A stretch of 64,000 nt of DNA. Source: Coptis chinensis. Lineage: Eukaryota > Streptophyta > Magnoliopsida > Ranunculales > Ranunculaceae. Within the stretch, counting starts at the first letter, position 1; every line of letters begins with the position of its first letter. Under the pieces are notes generated by a model, which was not told where the DNA came from, made no database searches, and was given only the letters and a program-made list of their open reading frames with translations. The DNA lies in contig CM027378.1 in NCBI GenBank assembly GCA_015680905.1, forward strand, positions 55,577,501 through 55,641,500, read 5' to 3'. The position numbers were made by a program, and so were the translations under genes. This document shows positions 1 to 12,011 of this stretch, in pieces.

Positions 1-1372
1 GATGGAAACAAAGTGTAGAAGCAAAAGAACAAGGTTTTCTCTAGTTACATAATATGAAAACCCTATTTTCTCAGACCTGTCTTTTTGAATATCTATTTCC
101 TTCCTTCTTTAACCATTACATACGCCCCGAATCACCTAATAAAGACCTCTAGGTTAATTAGGAATAGGTTGGTGTGATAGTAAGTGGTAGATGTGTTTGA
201 TCGACCTCGGCTTCCTTGGATTGTCATGGAGATTGTGAGGAAACGTATGCCCACTGCACACTGGAGTTAGCAAACTTGAGTGGAAAAATCAGAGTGTTAT
301 GTGTTTTGACACATTCTTTGTGAGAACCTACTTAGGCACGCTACCCAAAAGTTTTAGAAACGGATCTGCCATTGCATTTCATATCATAGTTCATTGTATA
401 GTTGTTTATCTTAAGATGATTTGATTATTATGCATGTATTAGTTTAAGTTTTAGAATGATCATCCTTGTTTAAATACTAGTGAGGTGTATAGATTCCGAG
501 ATAAAAATTAGGGAACAATTACTTTTATTTCTTAGTCGTTTTAGTATAAATGAAGTTTGTGAGTACCTTCTCTAGAAAACTCTCAAGAGGCTATAACTCA
601 TCCACTAGGGAATTCCTAGTGGTTTAAGGCCTTATTGCATATGGTTAATGTAGTCGCACTCAGCGAAACGAGACTAGTTAAAAAATACATTTTTGGCCAC
701 TTATTTTAATTTCACATATTTGCTTGATGACAAGCAAAATGTTGTTTAGGGGTGGTTAGATAAGAGCCAAAAATTGTAGTTTAAACTCTTTAATAATATT
801 TTTATTTAGCCAATTATGTTATTAATAATATAGGTTTATCACTAATTACGTGCTTTTGAGTATTTCAGGCTTCGGAGTTGAATAAATGTCAATTCGTTAC
901 TAATTATGCACTAAAATAAGCTAAATTGATTGCTAGAGAAGGTCCATAAAGAAAGCCCAAGTTTAATGGAGAAAAAGCCCTTAAAAACCCAAGTCAATAT
1001 TGTTAAGTGAAAGTCAAACCGGATTAGAGAGTTGAAGAAAAGTCAACAAAACTTCAAAAGGCCATATCTTTGGACTCAAGCCTCGAAATTAGGCCCATTT
1101 TATATCAAAATGACCAACTCAAAAAGCTCTTTCTAATGGTTTAGACCTTGACTCGATCAGAGTAATATAAGTTAGTGAAACTGTGTGCTACAGTAATACG
1201 ACCAGAATTGAAAGTCCTGGATTTACCCAATTGGGATATGGACTTGATTTATGTGTCCATAACCTAGCCTAAAAGCCCATGTACGAAATTATAACCTAAC
1301 CCTCTCCTATATAAAGAGGGTTAAAGCTAAAAAAAAGATTGGCTACTCCCTCTTTAGTTTAGAATAAATTAG

Positions 1373-1430
<58 letters not shown>

Positions 1431-2126
1431 TTTTAGTTTTAGTTTATAAGTTTAGTTTGTAGCCTCCATTAGAATTATTAATAAAAGCTTTACTTTACTT
1501 TCAATTCAAGTATCTTTAAATTATGTCTTCTATTCAATCTTTAGTTAAGATGATTCTTATGATACAAGGCTAAACCTCCATTAGAGGAGGTTTATGAAGC
1601 CATGTGAGGATGATTGATAATTAGTATGGTTGTGGATTTATATTAGCGTTTTAAGTATGATTCTTATGATTGTTTAAAGATAAAGATAATAAGAGTTGAA
1701 CTAGAGTTTAGAGCCACCACCAAAGAGATTTGTGGTGGAGCTAAACTCTCATGCTAGTGAAGCCTTGATCCGAGAGGACTTGGTGTTCACTAGGGATCAA
1801 TAGGCAATTCGATAATCAACTTAATGGTCTATCGAATTGTGTGGTGGATTGAATATTCTCTATACCCTTTTATCATCATTATATCTACTGTTTTGACATT
1901 TTATTTACTGTTTTCATATCACATATTACTCTCATCAATTGTTCCCTTTTGTTTGATTAGTTGAATTCTATTTATGTCTTGATAGTTTATGAGTAGAACG
2001 AATCCGTACTCTTTATATACTGTATAATGAATTGAGAGTAGGAATATTGATTAAGCACTTATTTAGTTAATTGATTATTTGTGTTTACGCATAGATAGTT
2101 AGTTTACGTAAATTTTGTCTTTATCA
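1..2126 (+). mobile_element. 3' end of an Athila-like LTR retrotransposon (internal tail plus LTR)
   Basis: Positions 1-756 resemble the long non-coding tail that Athila-lineage Ty3/gypsy elements carry after integrase, and they have a diverged second copy at about 3480-4180. A purine-rich stretch (about 747-756) leads into an LTR that starts near 757 with TAGATAAGAGCC and ends with TTATCA at 2126. The start is like that of the solo LTR at 6636, and both share a middle section containing TATCTTTGGACTCA. A promoter-like TATATAAAGAGGG lies near 1310, and a CT microsatellite follows it. The rest of the element is outside the window. It is an old, broken copy. The Athila assignment rests on the tail style, not on a coding domain. 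Confidence 0.55.
1375..1427. repeat. (TC)n microsatellite in LTR
   Basis: An uninterrupted TC dinucleotide run of about 53 bases lies in the transcribed part of the LTR, about 55 bases downstream of its TATA-like box. Such a run is expected to vary in length between individuals. Confidence 0.95.
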
Positions 2127-2299
2127 TCGTCGAGACGAGTCACGCACGAATTCTAACGAGGATTCTCCCTAGTGTCCGTATAATTGGATTTATTTATTTT
2201 TCTGCTTCTTTCTTACGTGTATGACGTAGTACAAGTTTAATTATATGCTTAATATTATTTGCTTGTTTTATTTTGCTTTTCTTGCGGAATTTGGTACAT

Positions 2300-4870
2300 A
2301 AGTAGAAGGTAAAATAGATACATCATGCCAAAATTTTCCATTTTTTCTTTCATGCATTTCATATATGTTTTCAAAAATATAAAAAACTCAAAAAGATTTT
2401 ATAGTAGAATAAATATCCTTAGTATAATAAACCATATATTTCTCGTTCTATATCAAACCACCTACGCCCTAAACTTATTTGGGGGTGGCGTATTTTCATC
2501 ACAAAGAACGTAATACAGGTGTATCGTCGTTTTTGCTCATGTTTCTATGGCAATCTCTTTCCTTATCTCTTCATACTTTGAGGACAAATCATAGTTCTAT
2601 TTGGGGGTGGTATAGTAACATTTTGCAAACACTAGACATTTTCTATATAATACTATATTTCTTCCTTTCTAAAATTTTTTCGAAAAAGACCAAAAATATT
2701 TTTCCATTTAGTATTAAAAAGTCTTGTTTCCTTTTTCTAGGATGAATAAAAAGTTTAGAAGTCTTATTATAGCAATAGAGTAAGAATTTGTTCTTCGTAC
2801 TTAGACTAATATACGTACAATAATTTCTTCATCTTTTCATGAATGCCATGCATTAACATTTGTTTGTATATAGCAGTGAGTTTCTGAAGCCAAGGTTAGA
2901 ACAATTAAGTTCCATGTCCTGTGTGGATCTAGCCAAAAGCCTCGTCTGAATGATTATTGAGTGATTGCACAAAGGATGCTCAGATAAAAAGATCACACGT
3001 CCACTTGCTTGATCACCACGTCATATCCTAAGAGAGATTTAGACCCTTTTTTGGATCGATATAGCCAAATAAATGTTAAAAACCCAAAAAGATAGTTTTC
3101 CTCTAATTACCCCTTTTAAGCCTTCACCTTTTTCTAAAAGCCTTTTTATTCTTCACCAAAAATTCCTAACCTGTTACCATGCACAATAATAAGCTTACCT
3201 AGCTGACAAGTTGAGAACTGGATGGATATCAGAAAAAAGAGAAGAGAAGACTTGTACAAAACAGGGCAGTTATTTGCTTCAAAAAGAAAAGAAAAGAAAG
3301 AGAAGAAAATAAAGACCCATCAAAAACCAAAAACTCCAAAAAAAATCAAAGGAGTCAAAAATCGAATCTCCTAAATGTTCAAAATCAAAAGGAGACGATA
3401 TCAGAAACAAAAAGAAACAAAAGAAAAGTTAGAACTCCCAAAATTCAAAATCATATGGAGTCACAAAGCCAAATGGCTAAAAAAATGTATCATAATTCGG
3501 AAGCAAATGAACAAAATGAGGTTCTTCTTTGGTTACAAGTATCTTGAAGACCCAGTTTTCCGATTTATCAAATTTTGTTTTCTCTTCCTTTTTCTTTCTA
3601 AACCATCACCCTAGCCCCATAACTCATAATAAAAGACCTCTAGCTCGATTAGAAATAGGATGGTATGATAGTAAGTGGCAAGCGTGATCAATTGACCCTG
3701 GTTTCTTTAGACGTCATATGAGTATGCGAGGAATATAAGTGTCTGTTGCACTTGAGAGAACGAACCTTGAGTGAATCTATCAGAGAGTTGTGATTGTAAC
3801 ACACCCCTGTGAGAACCCATCTTAAGGATACTCTCCAAAAGCCTCAGAAACAACTCTGCTTTTGCATTTCATTGCTCATGTTATGCATATTTATCTTTAG
3901 ATAATTAAATTACTGTATATATGTTATTCTAAGTTCAAAGGAGCTTGTCCTTATTCACCGCTAATGAGATGTATTAACTTCTAAGAATAAATAAGGAAAC
4001 AATACCCTTTGTACTAAATAGAAGAAGTTTGAGAGTACCTTCACTAGAAAACTCTCACGAGGCTTAAAGCTCGTCCACTAGGAAATTCCTAGTAGTTTAA
4101 GGCCTTGTTGCATATGGTCAATGCAATCGCACTCTGGTCCTCTTTATTACCCGTATATTGCTGCATTATAACCTTTCTTACACTTAGCGAAAAGACAACT
4201 TAAGTTTTTATTGTCTTTTTCATGTTATAAAGTATTTCATACCACTTATCATAAAAACTGCGTCTTAACACCAAAAGGAGCCTTAATCACGCTTATTATG
4301 AAGACCAGAAGCTATTATGGAAAAGTGCTGAAAACGTCAAAGTCAATGGTCAAAGTCAATGGTCAAAGGTCAAAGCCCTCAAATCAGAAGACTAGAGATG
4401 GAGGCCCTTATCTCGATCAAAATATGACATTCTCTTAAAACCTATTTTGGCAAAGAAGAAACCAAAAGCAAAAGCAAAAGTGAAGTGTGAGGTGTGAGGT
4501 GTCTCATTTGTAATGGAGAAAGGCAAATCTGTAAAAGGTAAAAGAAGGGGTATATAATAAAAAAATAAGGGAGAGAGAAAGCATCTATTTTCTTAGGATC
4601 CAAACCATTTGGTTTGTTTAATTTCTTGTCTAGTTTTTCAATTCAAGTTTTTATTTTATTGTTTGTTTTATTTCCTTTCAATCAAAACTTGTTATTTTGC
4701 TTGTTCTTATTTCAATCTTCAACCAATCTTTCTTGCATTGTTTTCAAGTCATTTCAATACCAACAACTAAAGCTTTTATATTTTCATTAGCTTAGAACCA
4801 ATCTAATCTATACCAAGAGCCTACCTTTCTTCTTCACAACTCCCACACTCAAACTCTAAACAATTTAGGA
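2300..4870 (+). mobile_element. Second Athila-like 3' region, decayed
   Basis: This stretch has the style of an Athila post-integrase tail: two TTTGGGGGTGG blocks (near 2480 and 2600), a GAGGACAA word, then an A/G-rich tract (3230-3460). It ends in about 700 bases (3480-4180) that align with window positions 1-700, including the shared word AGTTTAAGGCCTT. Positions 4200-4870 may be a degraded LTR, because GGTATATAATA near 4550 looks like a TATA box, but I could not define its ends. No coding domain is visible. It looks broken and older than its neighbours. Confidence 0.45.
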
Positions 4871-4899
4871 TGAACCTCACTTCTAAACAAACTCTTTTG

Positions 4900-6190
4900 A
4901 AGTTACTACCACTGAATACAACTTCAGTGGTTCAAGAGGTGGTGGTGGGTCTGGCAGTTGTGATGTGTCTAGATGGCTTGTGGAGGGAGCTGGCACTGGG
5001 AGGGGTGGACGTGTTGGTGGTGAGGGTATCCCTTCAGTTTGGAGGCCTGTGTTGAAGAGGCAAACTAAAGGTGGTAAGCCAGAAGGGGCCAAGAGAATGC
5101 GACCTGAGGTTGAGAGTGAAGAACGACCTATTACAAGGGGAGGTCGTAGTTCATCAAGTCGGGCTCCTTAAAAAAAATGAATTTGGAGGACTTGGCGGTT
5201 GAGGTTGGTGTGTCAGGTGCTAAGGGCAAGAAGAAGGCTAGTGACACTAAGCCAACTACCTAAAAATGTAAAGGGTCAGGAAGTGCATCTTAAGGTAAAA
5301 AAACTGGTAAGTTCGACATTCTAGATAGGACAATTACCTACTACCACCCTGTGAGTGGTTTTTCATGGCTAGTGAGAAACAAGGACTGTAGTTTCAAGTC
5401 TTCTTTGGTTGCTAATGAGTTACTGGAAAGTATTATTCTTGATGGAGATAGGAATACGCTAGAGAGTGGGAAAGATTTGGAGGCAAATCTGAAAGACATG
5501 GATCGCTTGATCTATTTTGTAAGTATCCTTCCGACTTGAGCTTTGCTTTGTGCTTTGTGTTATTGATTTTTTACCTATTTTGTTGGTTTGTCAGGTTTTG
5601 GTGATGTATAGAAAGTTGAGAGAGATGGTCGTTATTTCTTATATGTATAAAAAGGAGTTAGAGGTTGCCAAGTAGGCTTATGACAAACTAGTGGCTATGC
5701 AAGAAGTTGAACGAACTAAAGTGGTGGGGCTGAGGTCTCAAGTCAGTGATTTGGCTGGGAAGCTGGCTTTATTGCAGCCATCTCTTGACTCTTCACGAGT
5801 TGAGGTAGCGCATTGGATTGCTGAGAGTAAGCAATCGCATGCCATTGCTGAACGAGCTCAAAATGAATACAATGACCTGGTCGACCTTGTAGAAAGTGGT
5901 GATGTCTATATTCTAGTGGATGATTATATGGAGCTAAGTCGTAAGTACAAAACCTTGAAAAAGTCTATTGAAAGTGGGGCTGCAGCAGTAACTGTAGAAA
6001 GTACTACGGCAGATGCTAGTAGACGACCTTATCTACCCACCGATGTGAGTGCTGCTCCATCTGCTGAACCAACTGATCGAGGGTGCTGCTGATGTGACTA
6101 TTGTAAGTGGTGATCCGGTTGGTGGATCTGTTGGTGAAGAAGGCTGCAATCTGGACCCCTTGACTGTGGAGAATTTATCTTGTGTGAATT
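4900..6190 (+). mobile_element. Antisense accessory ORF of the minus-strand Tat element
   Basis: It is a part of the Tat fossil, on the strand opposite to gag-pol. A Gly/Arg-rich N-terminal part is followed by a segment matching CSFKSSLVANELLES (near 5390) and then by a Leu/Lys/Glu-rich region (about 5690-5990) with coiled-coil character. A 76-base intron (5519-5594, GTAAGT donor, TCAG acceptor) separates the two. The same layout recurs in the plus-strand copy at 25378-28151. The protein's function is unknown to me. The copy is broken. Confidence 0.6.
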
Positions 6191-6635
6191 AATGGGTTTT
6201 TTTTGTCATAAGTTGATGGTGGGTGAACTATTTAAACTGCTTTTGTTGTTGATACTAATAACTTAATTATTTAATGGGGATGCTGAGGTTGTTTACCTAG
6301 GATAACCTGGGGGCCTTTAGTGTATGTCTAACCGACTTTGTAGTAAGTAAAGTAGTTAATTTACTTACTTGTTCTGAATTGAGAAAATCTTTGAATTTGG
6401 TATAAATGTGATTGCTTCCCTTGTTTCTTGTTTTACTATTCGATGACCTGTCTTGCATAGTAGTATGTCGTATATTGGTAGATCGCCTAATGCTTGTAGG
6501 TCGTAAGTACTTGTGCACAACCTTAAAGATGCGCCTAGTTGACGCCTAGGTTACTTCGTGCCCTTAGGTGTGTGGGTTGATTGAGTGGTTCATTTTGGAG
6601 GAAACCCATGATTGATTTTTGACTGATAATTAGCC
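6190..6635 (-). mobile_element. Tat 3' tail, distal part
   Basis: This is the non-coding tail between the accessory ORF and the solo LTR insertion point. The final 60 bases (GACTGATAATTAGCC at the end) match the repeat unit that resumes at 16745 on the other side of the insertion (GACTGATAATTAACC near 16835). This shows the two segments were once contiguous. Confidence 0.6.
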
Positions 6636-7684
6636 TGATAAGAGCCCAAAACTGTAGTTTTAACCCCTCAATAATCATACTTTTAGACCAATTATGCGAG
6701 TAATAAATAAGAGTTAATGCTGATTACGTGTTTTTATGTATTTCAGGTAGTAAAGTCAATTATGTGCAGAAATGTACTACTTTGGCGAGATAAAGGAGCA
6801 AGGGTTGGTTGCTAAGAAGTTCTGTAATAAAGGCTAAGATTCAAGGAGACAAAGCCTTTGTAAAGCCCGGTCAAAAGCTGAAAAGTCAACACGGGCAGAA
6901 ACAGTGCACAAGTTGGCAGAACTTCCGAAGACCATATCTTTGGACTCAGACCTCGGAATTGGGCCTACCTTACATCAAAACGACCGGCTCGGAAAGAGCT
7001 TTCTAATAGTCTAAGTCTTGACCAAATCAAAGGAGCAGAAGTGGATGAAAAGTCTACTGAAGTCGAAGCCAGCTGAAACGGGCTCTGTGGATTGAAGAAA
7101 TTGGGCTTTGGGCTCGATTTTCCAGCCCAAAACATGGCTCCTCAGCCCATGCACGAAATTGTGGATCTGGTCTCCTCCTTTGTATAAAATAAGACTTAGC
7201 TCTTAAGTTAGATATAGTTAGATAGGTTAGAGTAAAAAGTAGCCATTAAAATAGCTTCTAGATCTAGTTTTATTTGAATTCAATTAGTTAAATTAATTAG
7301 TTTCAATTCATTGTTTTAGATTAATCCTTTGAATCATTGTTCTTCATTTAGTTAGATAAATAAAATAGTTATTCTTGTCAATTCAATTTTTGTCATTTCA
7401 ATTTATTAGATCTAATTTCAATTGTTGTTATTCAATTCTTAGTCATTAATTAGATTTGAAGTATTGGTTAATTAAAAGTAGTAAAGTTCACATATTTATA
7501 TATGTCATTTCGTTATCGTATCTTGTCGTTCGAATTCACGTCGTAGTATAAAACATCCACCATTGCTCTCATTAAACTTTGGATTACTAGTCAATTGTAG
7601 AAAACTTCAATACTAAGGAACTGAGAGTGGAACGAACTTTATACTCCACTTTATTTCGATAGAATTGAGAGTATAGAAATCTTT

Positions 7685-7860
7685 CACTACACCATAATAG
7701 GATATTTGCAACACGCACCTTTTTTGCTTTGCAACGGTTATTTACCGTTAGCAATTTACTAACGTTAAATAAGCGTTGGCAATGTTGCAAAGCGTTGGTT
7801 TATTTGGGTGAATTTCAAAAATTAATTGCTAACGCTTAAAAATCGTTAGATAAGTGTTAC
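7685..7860 (+). repeat. CACTA left terminal and subterminal repeats
   Basis: The terminal inverted repeat is followed by degenerate copies of AACGGTT, AACGTT and AGCGTTGG in both orientations up to about 7860. They mirror the denser array at the right end. Confidence 0.85.
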
Positions 7861-8156
7861 AAATTAAAATTTCACGAAATAGGGAAACAAAAAAAAAATC
7901 GCCACTCTATTATTTCGGTCTAAGTATAAAACATAACTTTCTTTCTCTCCTCTCTCTTTCTCTCACCGCCGCATTTCAAGATCCGATCTCGCACTCCTCA
8001 AATTTTTACTTCTCTCTCTCCAAATCCTTGAATCCGTACAAATCCTTTGCCTTCAAATTTGTTTATAACTAGAAAATCGATTTTTTAGGGTTTTATTTTC
8101 TACTTATTTTTCCAGATCTAGTTTCTTTCTTTGCAAAAAAGAACGCAGATTTGAAT

Positions 8157-8239
8157 CAGGCCGGGATTCAAGTTGGTAACTCATGTTGGGAACTCTATTG
8201 TCTCGAACATGGAATCCAACCCGATGGTATCATGCCTAG
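8157..8239 (+). pseudogene. Alpha-tubulin N-terminal exon fragment captured by CACTA
   Basis: Eighty-three bases encode an uninterrupted alpha-tubulin N-terminal segment that includes [18 protein letters not shown] and ends IMP plus two bases of the next codon. A GTATAATC splice donor follows at 8240, so the exon border seems to have been captured with the exon. Homology stops abruptly at 8157: the initiator Met and the first residues of tubulin are missing, and the bases before (TTTGAAT) do not encode them. In full tubulin this region forms the first strand and the start of the nucleotide-binding domain. Here it cannot make tubulin alone. No later tubulin exons were found. Confidence 0.9.
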
Positions 8240-10590
8240 GTATAATCTAGTTTTTTTATTTTTTATTTTTCTATTTCAATGAATTGCTAGAATTGCACAT
8301 AAAATGTTTGTTTTGTGTTGGTTATTATTAATTAACAAAACTTCCTTTACCTGGTTCTTCCGGATATTTCAATACCCTTTGACTTCGTTCCTCGGAAGCA
8401 ATGATCATGTTTTATTCTTACGCACATTTTATTCTTTTTCTTGTTTTTCGCCTTTGAATAACACATTTTTTTATTCTTCTGCAAACACATTTATTGAAAT
8501 GAAAAAAGTAAATCTTTTTAGTTTTGGTTACTTTTTATTTATTTATTTCTTTAACAAGCTTTCTTTACTTGTTCCTGGAAGCAATAAGCATGTTTTGTTC
8601 TTCTACATTTTTTCTTCGGGTCTTTTTTTTTGCATTGAAAAACACTTGAGCGGATTCATTTTTAAATAATAAATAAATCTTTTTTATTTTGATTAGCTTT
8701 TATTTATTTTAACAAGCTTCTGTCTTTGGGATAATTTAATTCCCTTTTGACTGTTCCTGTAAGCATTTATCTTGTTTCGTTCTTCTATATATTTCCTTCT
8801 CTGCTTTTTTGTGTATTATTTGTCGCTGATGATCCATAACTCTGTTTTTACTCTTTCTACTTGTAGATTACCTCAATTTTTAGTTCTTGTTTTGTTCTAG
8901 TTATCTACTATTCTTGAACCATGAAAAAAAAATATTTCTTTTATTGTCTAGGAGCAGGGGCTTTTGAAGTTCTTTGCTAGACATCATCGATGAGTGAAGT
9001 GAAGAAAGAAAGCATTAAGGGGTAATATTAGAATTCTATTGGTAATCTTAAATCGAGGCGTTTCGTGGGACACCATCGGAAGGTACTATAATATTACATT
9101 ATGTTTAATGTTAACTTAGGACATTGTGTAATCCAATTTGTTGTGAAATATTGTTGAATGATACATAAAGGAAAAGTCATATAAGTTGTCATTATTATTG
9201 GAACCTCTTATACTTATTGTGGTAAGTGTCATTGCTATCTTTTTGCCCCACATGCATTAGTTGTAGGCTTTGACTACACCAGAGTAATTGAGCTTGTATT
9301 TGAATTCCTGCTAGAGTGTTCAATCATTTCAAATGCCTATAATTAATTGATTAATGAGACTTCACTTGATTGTTGATACGATAAGATTGTATTTCTAAGG
9401 TTGAATTATTTCATTTTTTATTTAAGGAGCAAATATCGAATCTGAGGTTTTGGAAGGAGTTGAGTATTTACCTTGAGCATTTTGTTTTACTTGGAATTTG
9501 TTTTGTTGCAAGGGTGTGTAGTTGAGCACATTGGTGGGGTTTTCATTTCTTTCACCAACTTGCTTTAAGCTTTGTCCCAATGGTAGCTTCCCTTTTCATT
9601 GAATTAAAAATTTTAGGTGGCACACAATGATGCATGGGCTCTTTTCCAGTAAAAGAATTTCCACTTTACATGAACTCTGGAGATTGGCACGAATATACAG
9701 ATATTTGCATTCTACATGGTCGCAGTAGTGACTGCAGAAGCTAACTAAGCTGCAGTTTTGCCGTCTTCATTGAAGATTAGATAGGTATACAGAAGCTAAG
9801 GCTAATGAAATTTTTCCCCCATATGCCAGTAGAAAACTTCCATGGAAAATAATAGTGGGCAGAGACAAACTATAGTGGATGAATTGCATTTCCTGGGGTT
9901 TGATTGCATTGTTGGTGAATTTTTATTTTGATAGCAAATTTGTTCCAAGTATGGCAAATCCCTTTGTGTTTTTGCCTGGAAAAATTTGCCTATTGGGAAT
10001 GTAAGAAATTTCCACCCACTATATGGTAAGGTCGTAAGGAAGACTTATAGTGAATTGTGGCAAAGCTCCCTGCGGGTAAAAGTGAAACAAGCAGTGCATT
10101 TATGATTGTAATGGGTGAGTTAAGCCACTGTAGCCATTCACTACTGAAAAAATGGTTATCAAACGCACCCTAATAGAAGGTTGTAGATGGTCTATAATTC
10201 ATCTCACCAATTCAGCAGACCATCGACCGCATTTCGGGGGGTAGATGGTCGGTGATCCATCTTGCCAACTCTGCAGTCATCCTGGCAGCTTGTTTGCTAA
10301 TACAAGGCATATGTTTCTTTATTTAGTTGGAAACAGCGGATCCCCACAAGTGGGGCCATCCCGAGACAAAGGTTAGTGGCAAAGAGTCGACTTGTCTTAG
10401 TTTGCTAGAACACAATCTTTTCGAAACAATTCTCTTGCGAATTTGTCTTTAGCAGCCTTTAGCGAACTAGTTATGACAAGGAGAACCTTGGGCCAAGGGT
10501 TCTTAGCTTAGTGGGCCATTCCAGATAGTCCACAAACCGCCTCTGGCAGTAGCACACGTTAACACTTTGGTGTATCCGGCTGCCACGCCC
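8240..10590 (+). other. CACTA interior without clear coding content
   Basis: The stretch is T-rich with several intron-like sections. A short AG-bounded segment near 8950-9080 could be an untranslated exon. At 10139 a CACTACTGAAAAAA sequence resembles the start of a different CACTA family, but no matching end was found. I recognise no protein domain. Confidence 0.5.
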
Positions 10591-10596
10591 CACTAG

Positions 10597-11284
10597 ATGG
10601 GCGCACCACCTCTGTATGAACATTCTTGGGGAATCAGCTCTAACCTCTCTAAGAAGCAATTAAAACGTACAAGTATTGCAAAGGTGATGTTAGCACAAGC
10701 AAGGTCTTCATCAAATTCTGAATTTCAGGGTGAAATGAGTGAGATGAAGTCCTCCATAGCTAGAGTTGAGGGTGTGTTGATGGTGAGTTTGCCTTAAATA
10801 AAAAAATTATTGCTTTCATCATATATATAATTCTTAGTTTTGTCATTCATTTTGTCAGGATATGCTTAAGCTTGTAACCAACAATGGAATGTCGAATAGT
10901 CAACCGCCACGTGGGGATACAACACCCGGAACCGATGTTGGCTCCAACTCAGTTCGCCGTCCGTCTCAACAGAATTTAATGAATATGTTTGAATTTGTGA
11001 ACCCTCCTGTGAACCCTCCTGCTGAAATGTTGAGTCCACCTCTTAAGGTTACCCTATTAGGTAGAGATGGTGTTCCGGTTGCTAGGGGATATGTTATGAC
11101 AACCACCCCTAATATTTGCCATGGCAGAACCGTCCTTAGAGGGGAGAAAAAGATCTACATCGAGGAAGTCTTGGTTCCCAATGCTCCTATTTATGATGGA
11201 CCTCAATTTGGCTGCTCGGACCTTAGTGATTTTGTTGAAGGGGGGCCTTTGATTTGGCTTGAATCAAGGTTGCAGTATGAGTAA
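10597..11284 (+). CDS. CACTA second-ORF (PTTA/En-Spm-like) protein, C-terminal exons
   Basis: Two exons are visible, up to 10782 and 10859-11284. They are joined by a 76-base intron with a GTGAGT donor and a TTTGTCAG acceptor; the reading frame is kept across it (phase 0). The first exon is Ser/Lys/Met-rich with a short coiled-coil-like stretch. The second ends with a conserved-looking block: a KVTLLGRDGVPVARGYV segment, then VHG-like and IYIEEV segments, then DLSDFVEGGPLIWLE just before the stop. That pattern resembles the C-terminus of the protein that accompanies the transposase in plant CACTA elements and binds subterminal repeats. The true start is not identified, so 10597 is only the first ATG of the exon. 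Upstream exons are not resolved. Confidence 0.6.
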
Positions 11285-12011
11285 TCTATTGTGTGGGATA
11301 TGCAAACTTCATCTATTTTGGTTTTTTGAGTATCTTTTTTGTAAGTAATGGTAAGAGCCTTTTGCAAGATGTAAGAATGACATAACGAACTTGTGCACTA
11401 TAGCTTGTTATGATGGTATGATGGTTTATAAGAATGTTTATTGTCTGAATGTTATATTATGAAAGTTTTTATGTTTTTTGCAGGTTGAAGAGATAACCCC
11501 ATTTTTAACTCCACCAGTGCAAAGTAGTGAAAGTCTTTGCGCTGCCGGTCCCAAGCCCGGATAAAGGAGGAGGGAGAATGGTGGAACCTTGGAATGAGTG
11601 TTTCTGTCATGGTAAGAATAGGTATGTCTTATTTTGGAGAATCCACTTCCCTTCTACTGTGGCATGACTCATAAATAACCACTTCTTTTTTTGTTTGAAT
11701 TGCAGAATCCCAGCTTGGTTCAAAAGTTAGACCGTGATACAAATGCTCCTGTTTTGATTAATTTCTTTCGTCCTAGCTAATCTATTAGCTTTTATCATGT
11801 TTATTTATATTGTTAGGGTCTGCTTAGTGATGGAGCTATTGAGCGCGCAGATTTGTACAAGCATATGTCTGTGATTATTCTGCTCTCATTTACTATGTTC
11901 CATCGTCAGAACGGTTAAGTGCATTAAATCTTACGTAGTAGGAGATCACTTTGGTTTTACACTATTCTTACTTGGGAGTTACAGAGTTAGGGACAATGGT
12001 TTGGACTGGAT

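Noticed and set aside
1-756. Envelope-like gene in the Athila-like tail
   Set aside because: No open frame or membrane-protein pattern is present. The stretch is non-coding and only its layout suggests the lineage.
4883-5171. Overlapping open frames on both strands
   Set aside because: They are explained by the Gly/Arg-rich accessory ORF of the Tat fossil; the opposite-strand Pro-rich frame is its shadow.
8304-8669. 121-codon Phe-rich open frame in the CACTA
   Set aside because: It is T-rich intron-like sequence after the tubulin donor, with no motif and no start context.
10139-10290. CACTACTGAAAAAATGG, a possible start of another CACTA nested in the first
   Set aside because: No matching CAGTAGTG end or 3-bp duplication was found, so I mention it only as a possible remnant.
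11541-11575. GGTCCCAAGCCCGGATAAAGG, a word I associate with plant LINE leader regions
   Set aside because: It is short and isolated inside the CACTA with no LINE coding sequence nearby, so it was not annotated.
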